64,000 nucleotides of DNA from Morganella psychrotolerans (GCF_001676055.1 NZ_LZEX01000043.1:62001-126000), one strand, 5' to 3'; positions 28,638 through 37,822 are shown, counted from the first letter of the stretch. A program made the numbers and translations. The notes: generated by a model not told the origin, from the letters alone.

Positions 28638-30278
28638 ATGTCTGCATATAGATGGTTGATTAATACCATTGACCGCGTCGCCATGGTGGAAGAGGTCATC
28701 AATGAGTTTTCCGTGTCTGAAATCAGCATTAATTCCATGGAAGTATTTCCGTGCAAAATTTATGTCAAATTCAATGCTGAATGTGAGCGCGACGTCAAAC
28801 TTCTGCTGAGTAAACTCCTTCTTAATCCCGATGTTATCAGCATCACCCGCTCTAAACTGCAACCCTACGAACGCAAAGAAAAAGAGCTTCAGGCGATACT
28901 TGAATCCACCACTGACGGTATCATCGGGATCAATAATCAGGGCAATATCAGCTACTTTAATAAAGTGGCGGAAGAATTTTTCTCAGTATCACGGGAAAAT
29001 ATTGTCGGGATAAATATCAGTAAAATTCTCAGTAATAAAAACCAGGAGGTTATCACCAAACTTCTTGGCGGTAACAGTTTTGATCATTATCAGATGGTCA
29101 CCGGCACAGCAAAAGGTGAGCTTTACTATATTTGTTCGGGCCGGCCTATTCTCAGTGAAGAGTCTCAGGTGATGGGCGCGGTGATTACCTTTAAAAGCCT
29201 GCGTTCTGTTCAGCAGATGGCATCATCGGTAAATAAAAGTCTGCCATTCAGTTTTGACGATATCATTTGTGAAAGTGAAATCATGATCAATTTGATTGAT
29301 TTTGCTAAAAAAATATCAATAAGCCCGTACACGGTGCTAATCCGGGGTGAAACAGGAACTGGTAAAGAGCTGTTTGCCCGTGCGATCCATAATGCCAGCG
29401 ACCGTAATGGTCACCCGTTTGCGCCGATAAACTGTGCGGCATTGCCGGAAAACCTGATTGAAAGTGAGCTGTTCGGCTATGAAGGCGGTGCCTTCAGCGG
29501 AGCAAGTAAAGGCGGAAAAATGGGGTTATTTGAATCCGCCAATCACGGGACTGTTTTTCTGGATGAGTTCGGTGAGCTCTCTCTTATTCTGCAAAGTAAA
29601 TTACTGCGTGTATTGCAGGAGGGCGTGATCCGCCGGGTCGGCGGGCACAAAGAGGTGCCTGTGGATGTGCGGATTATCGTGGCGACGAACCGGAACCTGG
29701 AAGAGATGATCGAGAATAAATCGTTCCGTGAAGATCTCTACTACCGGATTAACGTGATCCCGATAAACATCCCGCCACTAAAAGAGCGTAAAACAGATAT
29801 TCCTTTGTTATTACAGCGTTTTATCAGTAAGTACACCGAGGAACTGAATAAGCGGCTCAGTTTGTCTCAGGATGCTTATCATCAGTTAATGGCCTACTCA
29901 TGGCCGGGTAATGTCCGTGAATTACAGAATGTTATCCTGCGCGCTATTCATCTGGCATCCGGGGCCGAAATTACAGTCAAAGACTTATGGCTGCCTCATG
30001 AAGAAGTGATGGCAGCACCGGTGCATCGTCAGCAGCCGGTAAACCGGGCTGAGAGTCCGTCTGCGCAGGACTTACCGCAGGAGGAATATAGCCTGAAAGA
30101 ATCTATTGCCCGGCAGGAAAAAAGTCTGCTGGAAGATTATTTGCGTCGTTACGGCTCTGCCCGCAAAGTGTCACGGGAAATCGGAATGTCTCATACCACA
30201 GTACTGAACAAAGCCCGGTTTTACGATCTGGAACATTTACTTACCTACCGCTCTGTCCGGCGGCAGGAACATAAATAG
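28638..30278 (+). CDS. TyrR-like sigma-54-dependent activator (ACT-PAS-AAA-Fis), about 546 aa
   Basis: Cytoplasmic regulator with the TyrR layout. The N-terminal ACT-like region (about 1-75) includes SISTINSMEVFPC-type small-molecule fold residues. A PAS domain (about 80-190) has ILESTTDGIIGINNQGNISYFN. The AAA+ domain (about 205-440) has Walker A GETGTGKE, FLDEFGEL and FREDLYYRINVI. A Fis helix-turn-helix has ARKVSREIGMSHTTVLNKAR. Unlike classical TyrR it has an intact sigma-54 loop, GAFSGA, in YEGGAFSGASKGG. ATG 28638 is chosen; GTG 28626 in frame would add four residues but overlaps the GGGAG site. Divergent from mgl; likely its activator, with methionine or another amino acid as effector (inference). 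Stops 4 bp short of convergent phrB. Confidence 0.86.
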   Translation: MSAYRWLINTIDRVAMVEEVINEFSVSEISINSMEVFPCKIYVKFNAECERDVKLLLSKLLLNPDVISITRSKLQPYERKEKELQAILESTTDGIIGINNQGNISYFNKVAEEFFSVSRENIVGINISKILSNKNQEVITKLLGGNSFDHYQMVTGTAKGELYYICSGRPILSEESQVMGAVITFKSLRSVQQMASSVNKSLPFSFDDIICESEIMINLIDFAKKISISPYTVLIRGETGTGKELFARAIHNASDRNGHPFAPINCAALPENLIESELFGYEGGAFSGASKGGKMGLFESANHGTVFLDEFGELSLILQSKLLRVLQEGVIRRVGGHKEVPVDVRIIVATNRNLEEMIENKSFREDLYYRINVIPINIPPLKERKTDIPLLLQRFISKYTEELNKRLSLSQDAYHQLMAYSWPGNVRELQNVILRAIHLASGAEITVKDLWLPHEEVMAAPVHRQQPVNRAESPSAQDLPQEEYSLKESIARQEKSLLEDYLRRYGSARKVSREIGMSHTTVLNKARFYDLEHLLTYRSVRRQEHK

Positions 30279-30282
30279 GCGA

Positions 30283-31716
30283 TTACTGCCCGTCATCTTT
30301 TATGGCAGTGTGGCGGGCTGTTTCATAGGCTTCAATAGCTCTGATCCGCGCCATACTGTGATCAACCATCGGATGTGGGTAGTTAAGTGCATACTGGTTT
30401 TTGTCAGCCCATTCATGCGGCGTATGAATATATTTTGCCGGGACTGCGGCGAGTTCCGGTAACCAGTGGCGGATAAAACTGCCGTCAGGATCAAAGCGCT
30501 TTCCCTGAGTTACCGGGTTAAAAATCCGGAAATACGGCACAGAATCATGCCCTGTTGATGCCGCCCACTGCCAGCCGCCGTTATTGGCGGCAAATTCACC
30601 ATCGACTAAGCGCGACATAAAATAATGTTCTCCGCGCCGCCAGTCGATTAATAAATCTTTTACCAGAAAGCTTGCGGTGATCATCCGCAGGCGGTTATGC
30701 ATCCAGCCGGTTTCATTAAGCTGGTGCATTGCCGCATCCACAATCGGGAACCCGGTTTTCCCCTGCTGCCAGGCAGTGAGTGCGTCACTGTCCGGTGACC
30801 AGATAATAGATTCAGTCCAACGCTGCATAGGGCGGTGGCGGCTCAGGTCCGGATTCAGAGCCAACTGGTGAATATAAAACTCACGCCAGATAAGTTCGCA
30901 GAGCCAGGTATAAGCGCCACTCTCCGGTTCATCTGCCACCATCGGGAAATTCAGGCGAAGCGTGCTCAGACACTGGCGTACAGAGATAATGCCGGTTGCC
31001 AGATACGCAGAGATCAGACTGGTGCCGCGGAGTGCCGGAAAGTCCCGTTGCTCACGGTAGTCAGCTGCATCCCGCTGACAGAAATCAGCCAGCCGTTGCA
31101 GTGCCGCATCTTCCCCGGACGGAAAAAGCGGATGCTCTTGTGCGGCCAATCCGGTATCTGCCGGTGTCACCGGCGCACCTTGTGCTTTTGGCGCGGGCAG
31201 AACGCGGACAGCCGTTTGCATCAGTATATTCAGAAATGCGCGGCGAAAAGGCGTGAAGACTTTATAGATCCCGCCCTGTTGGGTACTCACGCCGCCCGGA
31301 GGCAGCAGTACACTGTCATCAAAGGTATAAAAACGGCAGGTATCCGGGAGAATGGCGGCAAATCGCCGGTCACGGCGCTGTTCATTCAGTCCGTACTGAT
31401 TATTGGCATAGACGGCAGGTGTTTTGTGTTTCCGGCACCATTGTGCCAGCCAGTCTGCGGCATCTGCATAGGTACTGCATAATTGAACATGCAGGGAGAT
31501 ACCCAATTCGGCTGCGGCAATATTGAGCGCACGCAACTGACAAATAATCAGCGCCTGCTGCGATGCGGACATCGCATGTTGCTCCCATTGCTGCGGTGTG
31601 GCGGTAAACACCAGTGTCACATTGCGGTGCGCCTGACAGGCGGTGTGCAGCGCCGTATTGTCTGTCAGTCGCAGATCCTGACGCAGCCAGACAACAGCCG
31701 GTACTGAGTCCGTCAT
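30283..31716 (-). CDS. phrB: Deoxyribodipyrimidine photolyase (CPD class I), 477 aa
   Basis: Light-driven repair of cyclobutane pyrimidine dimers with FAD and an antenna pigment. N-terminal antenna domain (AVVWLRQDLRLTDNTALH). C-terminal FAD/DNA domain with WREFYIHQLALNPDL, GKTGFPIVDAAMHQLNETGW, MHNRLRMITASFLVKDLLID and NNGGWQWAASTG. E. coli PhrB is 472 aa. Start placed at ATG 31716 (MTDSVPAVVW), preceded by AGGGGAAAGG; an upstream in-frame codon at 31734 has no such site. Convergent with the TyrR-like activator. Confidence 0.94.
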   Translation of the reverse strand: MTDSVPAVVWLRQDLRLTDNTALHTACQAHRNVTLVFTATPQQWEQHAMSASQQALIICQLRALNIAAAELGISLHVQLCSTYADAADWLAQWCRKHKTPAVYANNQYGLNEQRRDRRFAAILPDTCRFYTFDDSVLLPPGGVSTQQGGIYKVFTPFRRAFLNILMQTAVRVLPAPKAQGAPVTPADTGLAAQEHPLFPSGEDAALQRLADFCQRDAADYREQRDFPALRGTSLISAYLATGIISVRQCLSTLRLNFPMVADEPESGAYTWLCELIWREFYIHQLALNPDLSRHRPMQRWTESIIWSPDSDALTAWQQGKTGFPIVDAAMHQLNETGWMHNRLRMITASFLVKDLLIDWRRGEHYFMSRLVDGEFAANNGGWQWAASTGHDSVPYFRIFNPVTQGKRFDPDGSFIRHWLPELAAVPAKYIHTPHEWADKNQYALNYPHPMVDHSMARIRAIEAYETARHTAIKDDGQ

Positions 31717-31744
31717 AGCCTTTCCCCTGTTCACATTATAAAAA

Positions 31745-31768
31745 AGCCCGCGTCATAAGAGGCGGGCC
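31745..31768 (-). terminator. Terminator of proP
   Basis: GCCCGC / GCGGGC stem with a 10-nt loop; on the minus strand followed by TTTTTTATAA, 12 bp after the proP stop. Confidence 0.75.
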
Positions 31769-31779
31769 GCAATGAAAAA

Positions 31780-33282
31780 CTAATCTAATTTAGGATGTTG
31801 ATCAATCAATGATTGTCTGCGTTTTTGCAGTGTCTCAATTTCGTCATCAATCTCTTCAATTTTGTGCTCAATATTATCGTAATGCTCAAGCAGGATCTCT
31901 TTGGCTTCTGCCCGGTCAGATGCGGCAGGTGTTGCTCCGCGTAACGGCTTATTTGCTGTTTCTTTCATTATGATACCCGTGGCCAGACCGATGACGGCAA
32001 TCACCATCAGATAATACGCAGGCATATAAAGATTTTGTGTGGCCTCAACCAGCCATGCTGCTGCGGTTGGTGTGGCTCCCGCGATAAGAACAGAGATATT
32101 GAATGAAATCGCCAGGGCGCTGTAGCGGATTTTGGTCGGGAAGATAGCCGGTAAAATGGAGGCCATCACGCCGGTGAAACAGTTCAGTAAGATAGCGAGG
32201 ATTAATAATCCTAAGAAAATCAGTCCGATAATGTCACTGTTAATCAACATAAAGGCCGGTACCGACAGAAAAAATAATCCGATACTGCCTGCAAGAACAA
32301 AGGGTTTACGTCCGATACGGTCACTCATCATTCCGATTAAGGGTTGCACAAACAACATACCAATCATAATCGCGATAATAATCAGCACACCGTGGTCTGC
32401 GCTGTAATTCAGGTTATGAGACAGATAGCTAGGCATATATGTCAGCAACATATAGTAGGTGACGTTGGTGGCAATCACCAACCCGACACACACCAGCAGG
32501 CTTCTGCCGTATTTTGAGGCAATCTCGCGTAAAGTAACCCGTGGTTTATTTTCACCGGTACCCGGATTTGCGTTTTCCATATCAGCAACATGTTGCTGAA
32601 ACGCCGGAGTTTCTTCCAGAGCATGACGCAGATAGAGACCAATCACACCCAGCGGCAGTGCCAGGAAGAACGGAATACGCCAGCCCCACTCATGGAAGCT
32701 CTCTTCTCCGAGAATACTCGAAAGCAGAACCACAACACCCGCACCACAGACGAAACCTGCGATAGAGCCGAAATCCAGCCAGCTTCCCATAAACCCGCGT
32801 TTACGATCCGGGGAGTATTCCGCAACAAAGATAGCGGCACCGGAATATTCACCTCCGACGGAGAATCCCTGCGCCAGTTTTGCCAGTAACAATAAGACCG
32901 GCGCCCAGATACCGATAGTGGCATAAGACGGGATCAAACCGATACAGAAGGTACTGACAGCCATAATGATTATGGTGATGGAAAGGACTTTCTGGCGACC
33001 AAACTTATCGCCCATAATACCGAAAAACAGTCCCCCCAGAGGGCGGATCAGGAAAGGCACTGAGAAGGTAGCGAGTGCGGCGATCATCTGAACGCCGGGT
33101 GATACTGCCGGGAAAAAAACCTGACCCAGTACATAGGCTAAGAAGCCATAGACCCCGAAGTCAAACCATTCCATTGCATTGCCGAGTGATGCGGCCGTAA
33201 TTGCTTTCTTTAATTTACCGTCATCAATAATGGTAATGTCATTGATATTTAGGGGCTTTTGTTTTGTTTTCTTGCGTCTCAT
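31780..33282 (-). CDS. proP: Proline/betaine:H+ symporter ProP, 500 aa
   Basis: Major facilitator superfamily osmosensory importer of compatible solutes in the inner membrane. Twelve predicted helices; MFS motifs GDKFGRQKVL (loop 2-3) and SDRIGRKPFVLAG (loop 8-9); NAMEWFDFGVYGFLAYVLG in helix 1; AKLAQGFSVGGEYSGAA in helix 4. The C-terminal cytoplasmic tail (about 455-497) is a charged heptad-type coiled coil (YDNIEHKIEEIDDEIETLQK), as in the osmosensing E. coli ProP (500 aa). The long upstream region may carry several promoters. Confidence 0.92.
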   Translation of the reverse strand: MRRKKTKQKPLNINDITIIDDGKLKKAITAASLGNAMEWFDFGVYGFLAYVLGQVFFPAVSPGVQMIAALATFSVPFLIRPLGGLFFGIMGDKFGRQKVLSITIIIMAVSTFCIGLIPSYATIGIWAPVLLLLAKLAQGFSVGGEYSGAAIFVAEYSPDRKRGFMGSWLDFGSIAGFVCGAGVVVLLSSILGEESFHEWGWRIPFFLALPLGVIGLYLRHALEETPAFQQHVADMENANPGTGENKPRVTLREIASKYGRSLLVCVGLVIATNVTYYMLLTYMPSYLSHNLNYSADHGVLIIIAIMIGMLFVQPLIGMMSDRIGRKPFVLAGSIGLFFLSVPAFMLINSDIIGLIFLGLLILAILLNCFTGVMASILPAIFPTKIRYSALAISFNISVLIAGATPTAAAWLVEATQNLYMPAYYLMVIAVIGLATGIIMKETANKPLRGATPAASDRAEAKEILLEHYDNIEHKIEEIDDEIETLQKRRQSLIDQHPKLD

Positions 33283-34460
33283 CGTTGTATCCTTTTACTC
33301 CGTTCCGGGTGGATTAACGTGATGGTTATTCACCAAAACCCACAACGATTTTATTTATAATAGTGGATTAATCGGTAACAGGAGATATCTAACGCTAAAG
33401 CGGTAAGCATAAATGCGTAGATTTTTTCGCATTTGCTTATCTTGTTAAATATATCGGTTGATCAGGTATGACCCAGCTAACGCCGTATTGTGTGGTGAGC
33501 TGATGGCAGGACAGGAAGAATAGGAAAGTATGACGTTGTAATAACCAAAAAAAGTACCTGTATTTTGAATCGAGGTCATCTAATCTAGCATAAATAACAA
33601 AATTTGTAAAATTACCGGTTTTTTATGCTGATTTATCTCATTTATGTGGTGTATTTTTATAGGTATTTACAGATTTCTCGTTTTAAATTTTTCTGAAAAA
33701 CGGTAATTTTAACGTCGGACAGAATAATGCACCAAAACATAAATATAAAAGTTTTTATCAGTTATTTTGGCGATAACGCCGTTAAAACTGCCACTAATTC
33801 CATATTTAATTTAATAACCAAAAAAAGAAAGGGAGAAAAACAGTGTTAACAGTGGATATATTACATGATGGTATGTTATGAAGATGTTTCATTTTATTTC
33901 TCAATTTTCTGAATTTTCTCTATGACCTTTTCTGATAATTACGGCATTTTTAATTAACTCACGATGACGGGTTTGAATAATTTCTTTATGTAATAATAAG
34001 ATAATCTTTGGATTTATATCCTGTGTAATAGTAATTTACAGTTATAAGTGTCAATGTGTATTTTAGAAAGTGTAAGTTGTTTCAAGATATATCGGTTTTT
34101 TTCTATTTAATTAAGTGTTAATAAGCATTAAAAGAAAAATATTTAGCATTATATGTCGATAATTAACCCTTTTTGCCTTAGTGGTTTATACCTAGTCTAC
34201 TTGTGAATTGAATGGTAAATATACGATAATACATAGGGTTATCACTCTTTCTCTCACAGAATAATTCTTTTTTTACAATTCGTTAAGGCTTGGGTGCGTA
34301 GGTTTCAATTTGGTAAACGAATATGTAATATGTGTTTCAACATGTGTATGGTACTGGTATGCATAAGTACCTTCATGTAGTAGTTAAAAAAACAACAAAG
34401 AGCAAAACTTTGTGAATATCAATTGGTCCACTTTCTTTAATTAACGCATATTTTGTTAGT
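33283..34460. other. Long AT-rich region between proP and an MrpJ-like gene
   Basis: About 1.2 kb with no supported gene. It contains an exact 16-bp direct repeat TAATAACCAAAAAAAG at 33539-33554 and 33812-33827. It also holds very short frames such as a 12-codon one from GTG 33842 after AAAGGGAG, and a 40-codon one at 33727-33849 without a good ribosome-binding site. It must contain the proP promoter (leftward) and the MrpJ-like promoter (rightward). The composition suggests a silenced (H-NS-type) or decayed region. Confidence 0.4.
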
Positions 34461-34480
34461 TATCAGGGTCATCCCTGATA
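34461..34480 (+). promoter_or_regulatory. Perfect inverted repeat before the MrpJ-like gene
   Basis: TATCAGGG, TCAT, CCCTGATA: an 8-bp perfect stem ending 31 bp before the start codon at 34512. It could be an operator or a 5' leader hairpin. No U-tract follows. Confidence 0.45.
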
Positions 34481-34511
34481 ATGACCGCAGCTATATGTGA
34501 GGGATAGCGAC

Positions 34512-34823
34512 ATGACCAAAGCAAAAAACTCAATAGCCCGTGCTGTTGGGCAAAAAATTCAGGTGTTACGAAAAGATCACGGTATTACTGCTGCAAGACT
34601 GGCTGAAATGATTGAAATCAGTCAACAGCAAATGTCACGTTATGAACGTGGTGTAAACCGTGTGGATGTTGATTGTTTAGTCCGTATTGCAGATATCTTT
34701 GAAGTGCCGGTTGGTTGGTTCTTTACTGATATTGAAGGACGAAGCAGGCGCGACGGAGCAAATGAACGGGAATCCTGGAAAGCGGAAACTGTTATTTTGC
34801 CTGTTGAATCCGAACTGATGTGA
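34512..34823 (+). CDS. XRE-family regulator, MrpJ-like, 103 aa
   Basis: Helix-turn-helix protein: AVGQKIQVLRKDHGITAARL, AEMIEISQQQMSRYERGVNR, then VDVDCLVRIADIFEVPVGWFF and a polar tail. The recognition segment SQQQMSRYERGVNR is the MrpJ family mark and nearly the same as in the paralogue at 24371. Start taken at ATG 34512 (MTKAKNSIA), with GAGGGA 7-12 bp upstream; an in-frame GTG at 34497 would overlap that site. It is followed by a terminator, so it is monocistronic. Not linked to fimbrial genes here; a role in motility/adhesion switching is inference. Confidence 0.83.
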   Translation: MTKAKNSIARAVGQKIQVLRKDHGITAARLAEMIEISQQQMSRYERGVNRVDVDCLVRIADIFEVPVGWFFTDIEGRSRRDGANERESWKAETVILPVESELM

Positions 34824-34863
34824 TTTCGTGATAACTGAGTAACGCTCAATATTATCTCAAAAA

Positions 34864-34900
34864 TCCGTTATTAGCGTGCTAATAACGGATACCGTTTTTT
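34864..34900 (+). terminator. Terminator of the MrpJ-like gene
   Basis: TCCGTTATTAG, loop CGTG, CTAATAACGGA, a perfect 11-bp stem, followed by TACCGTTTTTTG. Confidence 0.7.
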
Positions 34901-35101
34901 GTAGAAAATCTGTTTTTTCTCTGTTTTTATTTAAACGGATCAATACATTTATCATTGCCTCTATTGCGTTTTGTGTGTTTATTTCTTCATCATCCGCCTT
35001 GTGCTATCATTCAGGGTACACAGCAGTCGTATTACTCCTATAGTCCTATTTATTAATAATTTTAATATTTTTAATCCGTTTTATAACTGGATAATTAAGC
35101 A

Positions 35102-36078
35102 ATGAATATTAATCAGCTCAAAAGTTTTGTTGAGGTGGTCCGAAGTGATTTTAATATCACGAATGCTGCCGAAAAACTGTATACATCGCAGCCAACGGTG
35201 AGTAAACAGCTTAAAATTCTTGAAGATGAACTGAACGTTTCTTTATTTAACCGGAAAAATAATAACTTATTATCACTTAGTCCGATTGGCGAAGAAGTTC
35301 ATCGCGTTGCCTGCGACATCCTTGCGCAGTTTGATAAAATTAAAAGCCTGGTATCTAACGAAGACAGCACAATTAAACAGAATCTCCGTATTGCCACGAC
35401 CCATACTCAGATCCGCTATAAATTACCGAAAGTCATTGAGCGCTTTAATGCCCGTTATCCGAATATTTCCCTGCATTTTCATCAGGCGCGCCGGCACAAC
35501 TCGCTGAAATGGTTAAGAACGGGGATGTGGATTTCGCTATCGCAACAGAGTCACTGCACCTGTATGACGATTTACTGACCCTGCCGTGTTATCAGTGGTC
35601 ACGCAGTGCTATTGTGCCGCATGATCACCCGTTGGCGCAGCATGAGCAACTGACGATTGAAGAGCTGGCGAATTATCCGCTGATAACCTATGTATTCGGA
35701 TTTACCGGGCGTTCCAAGCTGGATCAGGTCTTTTATCAGAATCATTTAACACCCAATGTGGTATTAACGGCAGTCGATACAGAGATTATTAAATTTTATG
35801 TAAAACGGGGGGCAGGTGTGGGGGTTATTTCCTCTGTCGCGTTTGATTCACAGGAAGACAGTGAAACATTGCGTTGTATTAATATCGGAAATTTGGTGAA
35901 ACCGAGTTATACCCATATTTGCATCAGTCGCCATACACATCTGAAAGATTATATGTATGACTTTATTTCCTGTTATGCCCCGCATCTTGACCTGAATTAT
36001 ATTCATCAGCCGGAACAGTGGTTGCCTGCTGAGCAAGGTGAGAGGGATGTGCTGTACCGCGCATTACCCGAACTCTGA
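35102..36078 (+). pseudogene. CysB/Cbl-like LysR regulator with a 1-bp frameshift
   Basis: The first frame (35102-35578) holds the LysR winged helix (NAAEKLYTSQPTVSKQLKIL) and the start of the effector domain up to NISLHFHQ. The second frame resumes at APAQLAEMVKNGDVDFAIATE, with LPCYQWSRSAIVPHDHPLA, LITYVFGFTGRSKLDQ and YMYDFISCYAPHLDL, all typical of CysB and Cbl. Near 35485 the sequence reads CATCAGGCGCGCC, where CATCAGGGCGCGCC would restore the frame: one G missing from a GGG run. Full length would be about 325 aa. Intact CysB-type proteins sense O-acetylserine/sulfur status. This is probably a paralogue of the main cysB. It is a real loss or a base-calling error. Confidence 0.82.
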
Positions 36079-36204
36079 TATACCCTTATTCATTCAAACT
36101 GCAGGTGTGTTGGCTGCGCTCAGCTAACCGGGTCACATACTGATGTATGCTCCCCGTTTATCTTCCCTTGCCGCCTGCCTGCATCTTGAATGACGTCGGG
36201 TATA
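36079..36204. repeat. ERIC element (first of a tandem cluster), 126 bp
   Basis: Complete copy, TATACCC to GGGTATA, beginning inside the last codons' boundary of the CysB-like frame's stop region. It shares its closing TATA with the next copy. Confidence 0.85.
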
Positions 36205-36329
36205 CTACTCTTACTGATTCAAACTGCAGGTGTGTTGGCTGTGCTCAGCTAACCGGGTCACATACTGATGTATGCTCCCCGTCTGTCTTCGCTTGCCGCC
36301 TACAGGCATCCCGAATTATTTAGAGTATA
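36201..36329. repeat. ERIC element (second of the tandem cluster), about 129 bp
   Basis: Starts at the TATA that closes the first copy (TATACTACTCTTACTGATTC) and ends CCGAATTATTTAGAGTATA. The core GGGTCACATACTGATGTATGCTCCCC is identical to that of copy one. Confidence 0.85.
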
Positions 36330-36386
36330 CCCTTATTCATTCAAACTGCAGGCTAGTTCCCTGCATCCCGAATTATTCAGAATATA
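36326..36386. repeat. Internally deleted ERIC element (third of the cluster), about 61 bp
   Basis: Keeps the left end (TATACCCTTATTCATTCAAACTGCAGG) and right end (CCTGCATCCCGAATTATTCAGAATATA) but lacks the central GGGTCACATA core, about 65 bp. Shares TATA with copy two. Confidence 0.78.
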
Positions 36387-36411
36387 AACGCAATATTTAT
36401 GATAAAAAAAA

Positions 36412-36435
36412 GCCCGGTAACATCTGTTACCGGGC
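36412..36435 (-). terminator. Terminator of the M20 amidohydrolase gene
   Basis: GCCCGGTAAC, loop ATCT, GTTACCGGGC; the minus strand continues TTTTTTTTATC. It lies 26 bp after the stop codon. Confidence 0.85.
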
Positions 36436-36460
36436 CTGATATTGCTGTGTGTTTTTATTA

Positions 36461-37639
36461 TTAATGTGTGGCGATGTTAATAAAAATTTGTGCGCCGATC
36501 AGCAGACAATCATCGTCTACAAAATAAGGGTTGGCGTGCAGATAGTTATCAATACCTTTGGCTTTGTTTCCGCTGCCTAAGAAATACATGGCGCCGAATT
36601 TATCTTTGGTGGCATTTACCATATAACTGAAGTCTTCGCTTCCGGTCATTGGTTTGCCGTTTGCGTCAATATTTTCTGCCGGTAAGAACGCGGCAGCGGC
36701 TTTATAAATTGCAGCAGCAGCCTGTGGATGGTTAATAACCGCAGGGTAGCCGCAGGCATCCAGTGTGGTTTTAAAACCACCGGCTTCGCTGCGGGCAACA
36801 ATCTCTTTAAAACTGGCTTTTAAGATATTATTGGTTTCTTCATCCATTGAACGGATGGTTCCGCGTGCCTGAACGTAATCCGCCAGCGCATTAGGAATAG
36901 TACCGCCATTGAACATTCCGCAACCAAAAACCGCCGGACTGAAAGGATCGGTTTTTTTGGCGACAATGTAATCCATATAATCGATTATACGGGTGGCTTC
37001 GCGGATAGCATCCAGGCCTTTGTGCGGGGTGGAGCCGTGTGCGGAAATCCCGTAAACATCCAGCGTCCACGCCGAGCCGTAGGAAGACATAACACCTGCA
37101 TTAAAGCGGATAAGCCCGGTCTCAATTGCCCCGTCATTGTGCAGCCCGTAGACTTCATCAACACCGTCCATACAGCCCATTTCGACCATTTTATCCGCAC
37201 CCGGAATACGCATATCCTCTTCTGCCATCTGGAAGATGAAGCGGATGTTACAACGGAGTTCGTCGCGGTGCTCACTCAGGTATTTTGCCGCAGTCAGCGC
37301 GATGGTCATGTGGGTATCGTGGCCACAGTTGTGTGCGCAGCCTTCATGCACCGAGCTGTGCTCGTTACAGGTCATGTCCGGCATTTCCAGACCATCAATA
37401 TCAGTGCGGTAAGCAATCAGACGTTTTGCGGGGTCGATCATTAACTCTGCGGTAAACCCGGTATACCCTTCAAACGGACGAATGGTATAACCGAAGCTTT
37501 CCATCAGTTTGCGACAATATTCTGAGGTTTTATACTCTTCACCGGACAGCTCAGGGATCTTATGTAAGTCCTGGCGGGTTTTCTTGCTGAACTCCTCAAG
37601 AGCAAAAAGTTTCTCACTGATATTATATTTATTAGTCAT
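36461..37639 (-). CDS. M20-family amidohydrolase/peptidase, 392 aa
   Basis: Cytoplasmic di-metal hydrolase of the M20D group (hippurate hydrolase, AbgB, N-acyl-amino acid amidohydrolases). Metal and catalytic motifs: EGCAHNCGHDTHM (about residues 98-110, Cys/His ligands), MAEEDMRIPGADKM (general-base Glu), GLHNDG, and GSEDFSYM near the C-terminus. The small dimerisation domain lies in the middle (about 180-300). The substrate cannot be told from sequence. A neighbouring CysB-like regulator hints at, but does not prove, an acylated sulfur amino acid. Confidence 0.85.
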   Translation of the reverse strand: MTNKYNISEKLFALEEFSKKTRQDLHKIPELSGEEYKTSEYCRKLMESFGYTIRPFEGYTGFTAELMIDPAKRLIAYRTDIDGLEMPDMTCNEHSSVHEGCAHNCGHDTHMTIALTAAKYLSEHRDELRCNIRFIFQMAEEDMRIPGADKMVEMGCMDGVDEVYGLHNDGAIETGLIRFNAGVMSSYGSAWTLDVYGISAHGSTPHKGLDAIREATRIIDYMDYIVAKKTDPFSPAVFGCGMFNGGTIPNALADYVQARGTIRSMDEETNNILKASFKEIVARSEAGGFKTTLDACGYPAVINHPQAAAAIYKAAAAFLPAENIDANGKPMTGSEDFSYMVNATKDKFGAMYFLGSGNKAKGIDNYLHANPYFVDDDCLLIGAQIFINIATH

Positions 37640-37696
37640 TACATTATACCCCGTTTACTGAAACCGGTTTATGTGCTGGTGAAAGAAGCCCTGGTG

Positions 37697-37822
37697 TATA
37701 CTCTTATTCATTCAAACTGCAGGTTTGTTGGCTACGCACAGCCCGCTGGGTCACATACTAATGTATGCTCCCCGGCGGTCGGAGCTTGCCGCCTGCCTGC
37801 ATCTTGAATGACGTTGAGTATA
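37697..37822. repeat. ERIC element, 126 bp
   Basis: Complete copy from TATACTC to GAGTATA, core GGGTCACATACTAATGTATGCTCCCC, 58 bp upstream of the M20 gene start, so it lies in that gene's promoter region. Confidence 0.85.

Noticed and set aside
28638-30278. Calling the activator a true TyrR
   Set aside because: Domain layout is the same, but it has the GAFSGA sigma-54 loop that TyrR lacks, and its target promoter is of the sigma-54 type.
33727-33849. 40-codon frame in the AT-rich gap
   Set aside because: No good ribosome-binding site, no recognisable family, and composition like the surrounding non-coding DNA.
35509-36078. Second half of the CysB-like frame as a separate gene
   Set aside because: It begins in mid-domain of a LysR effector fold and joins the preceding frame by a single missing G; no independent start signals.
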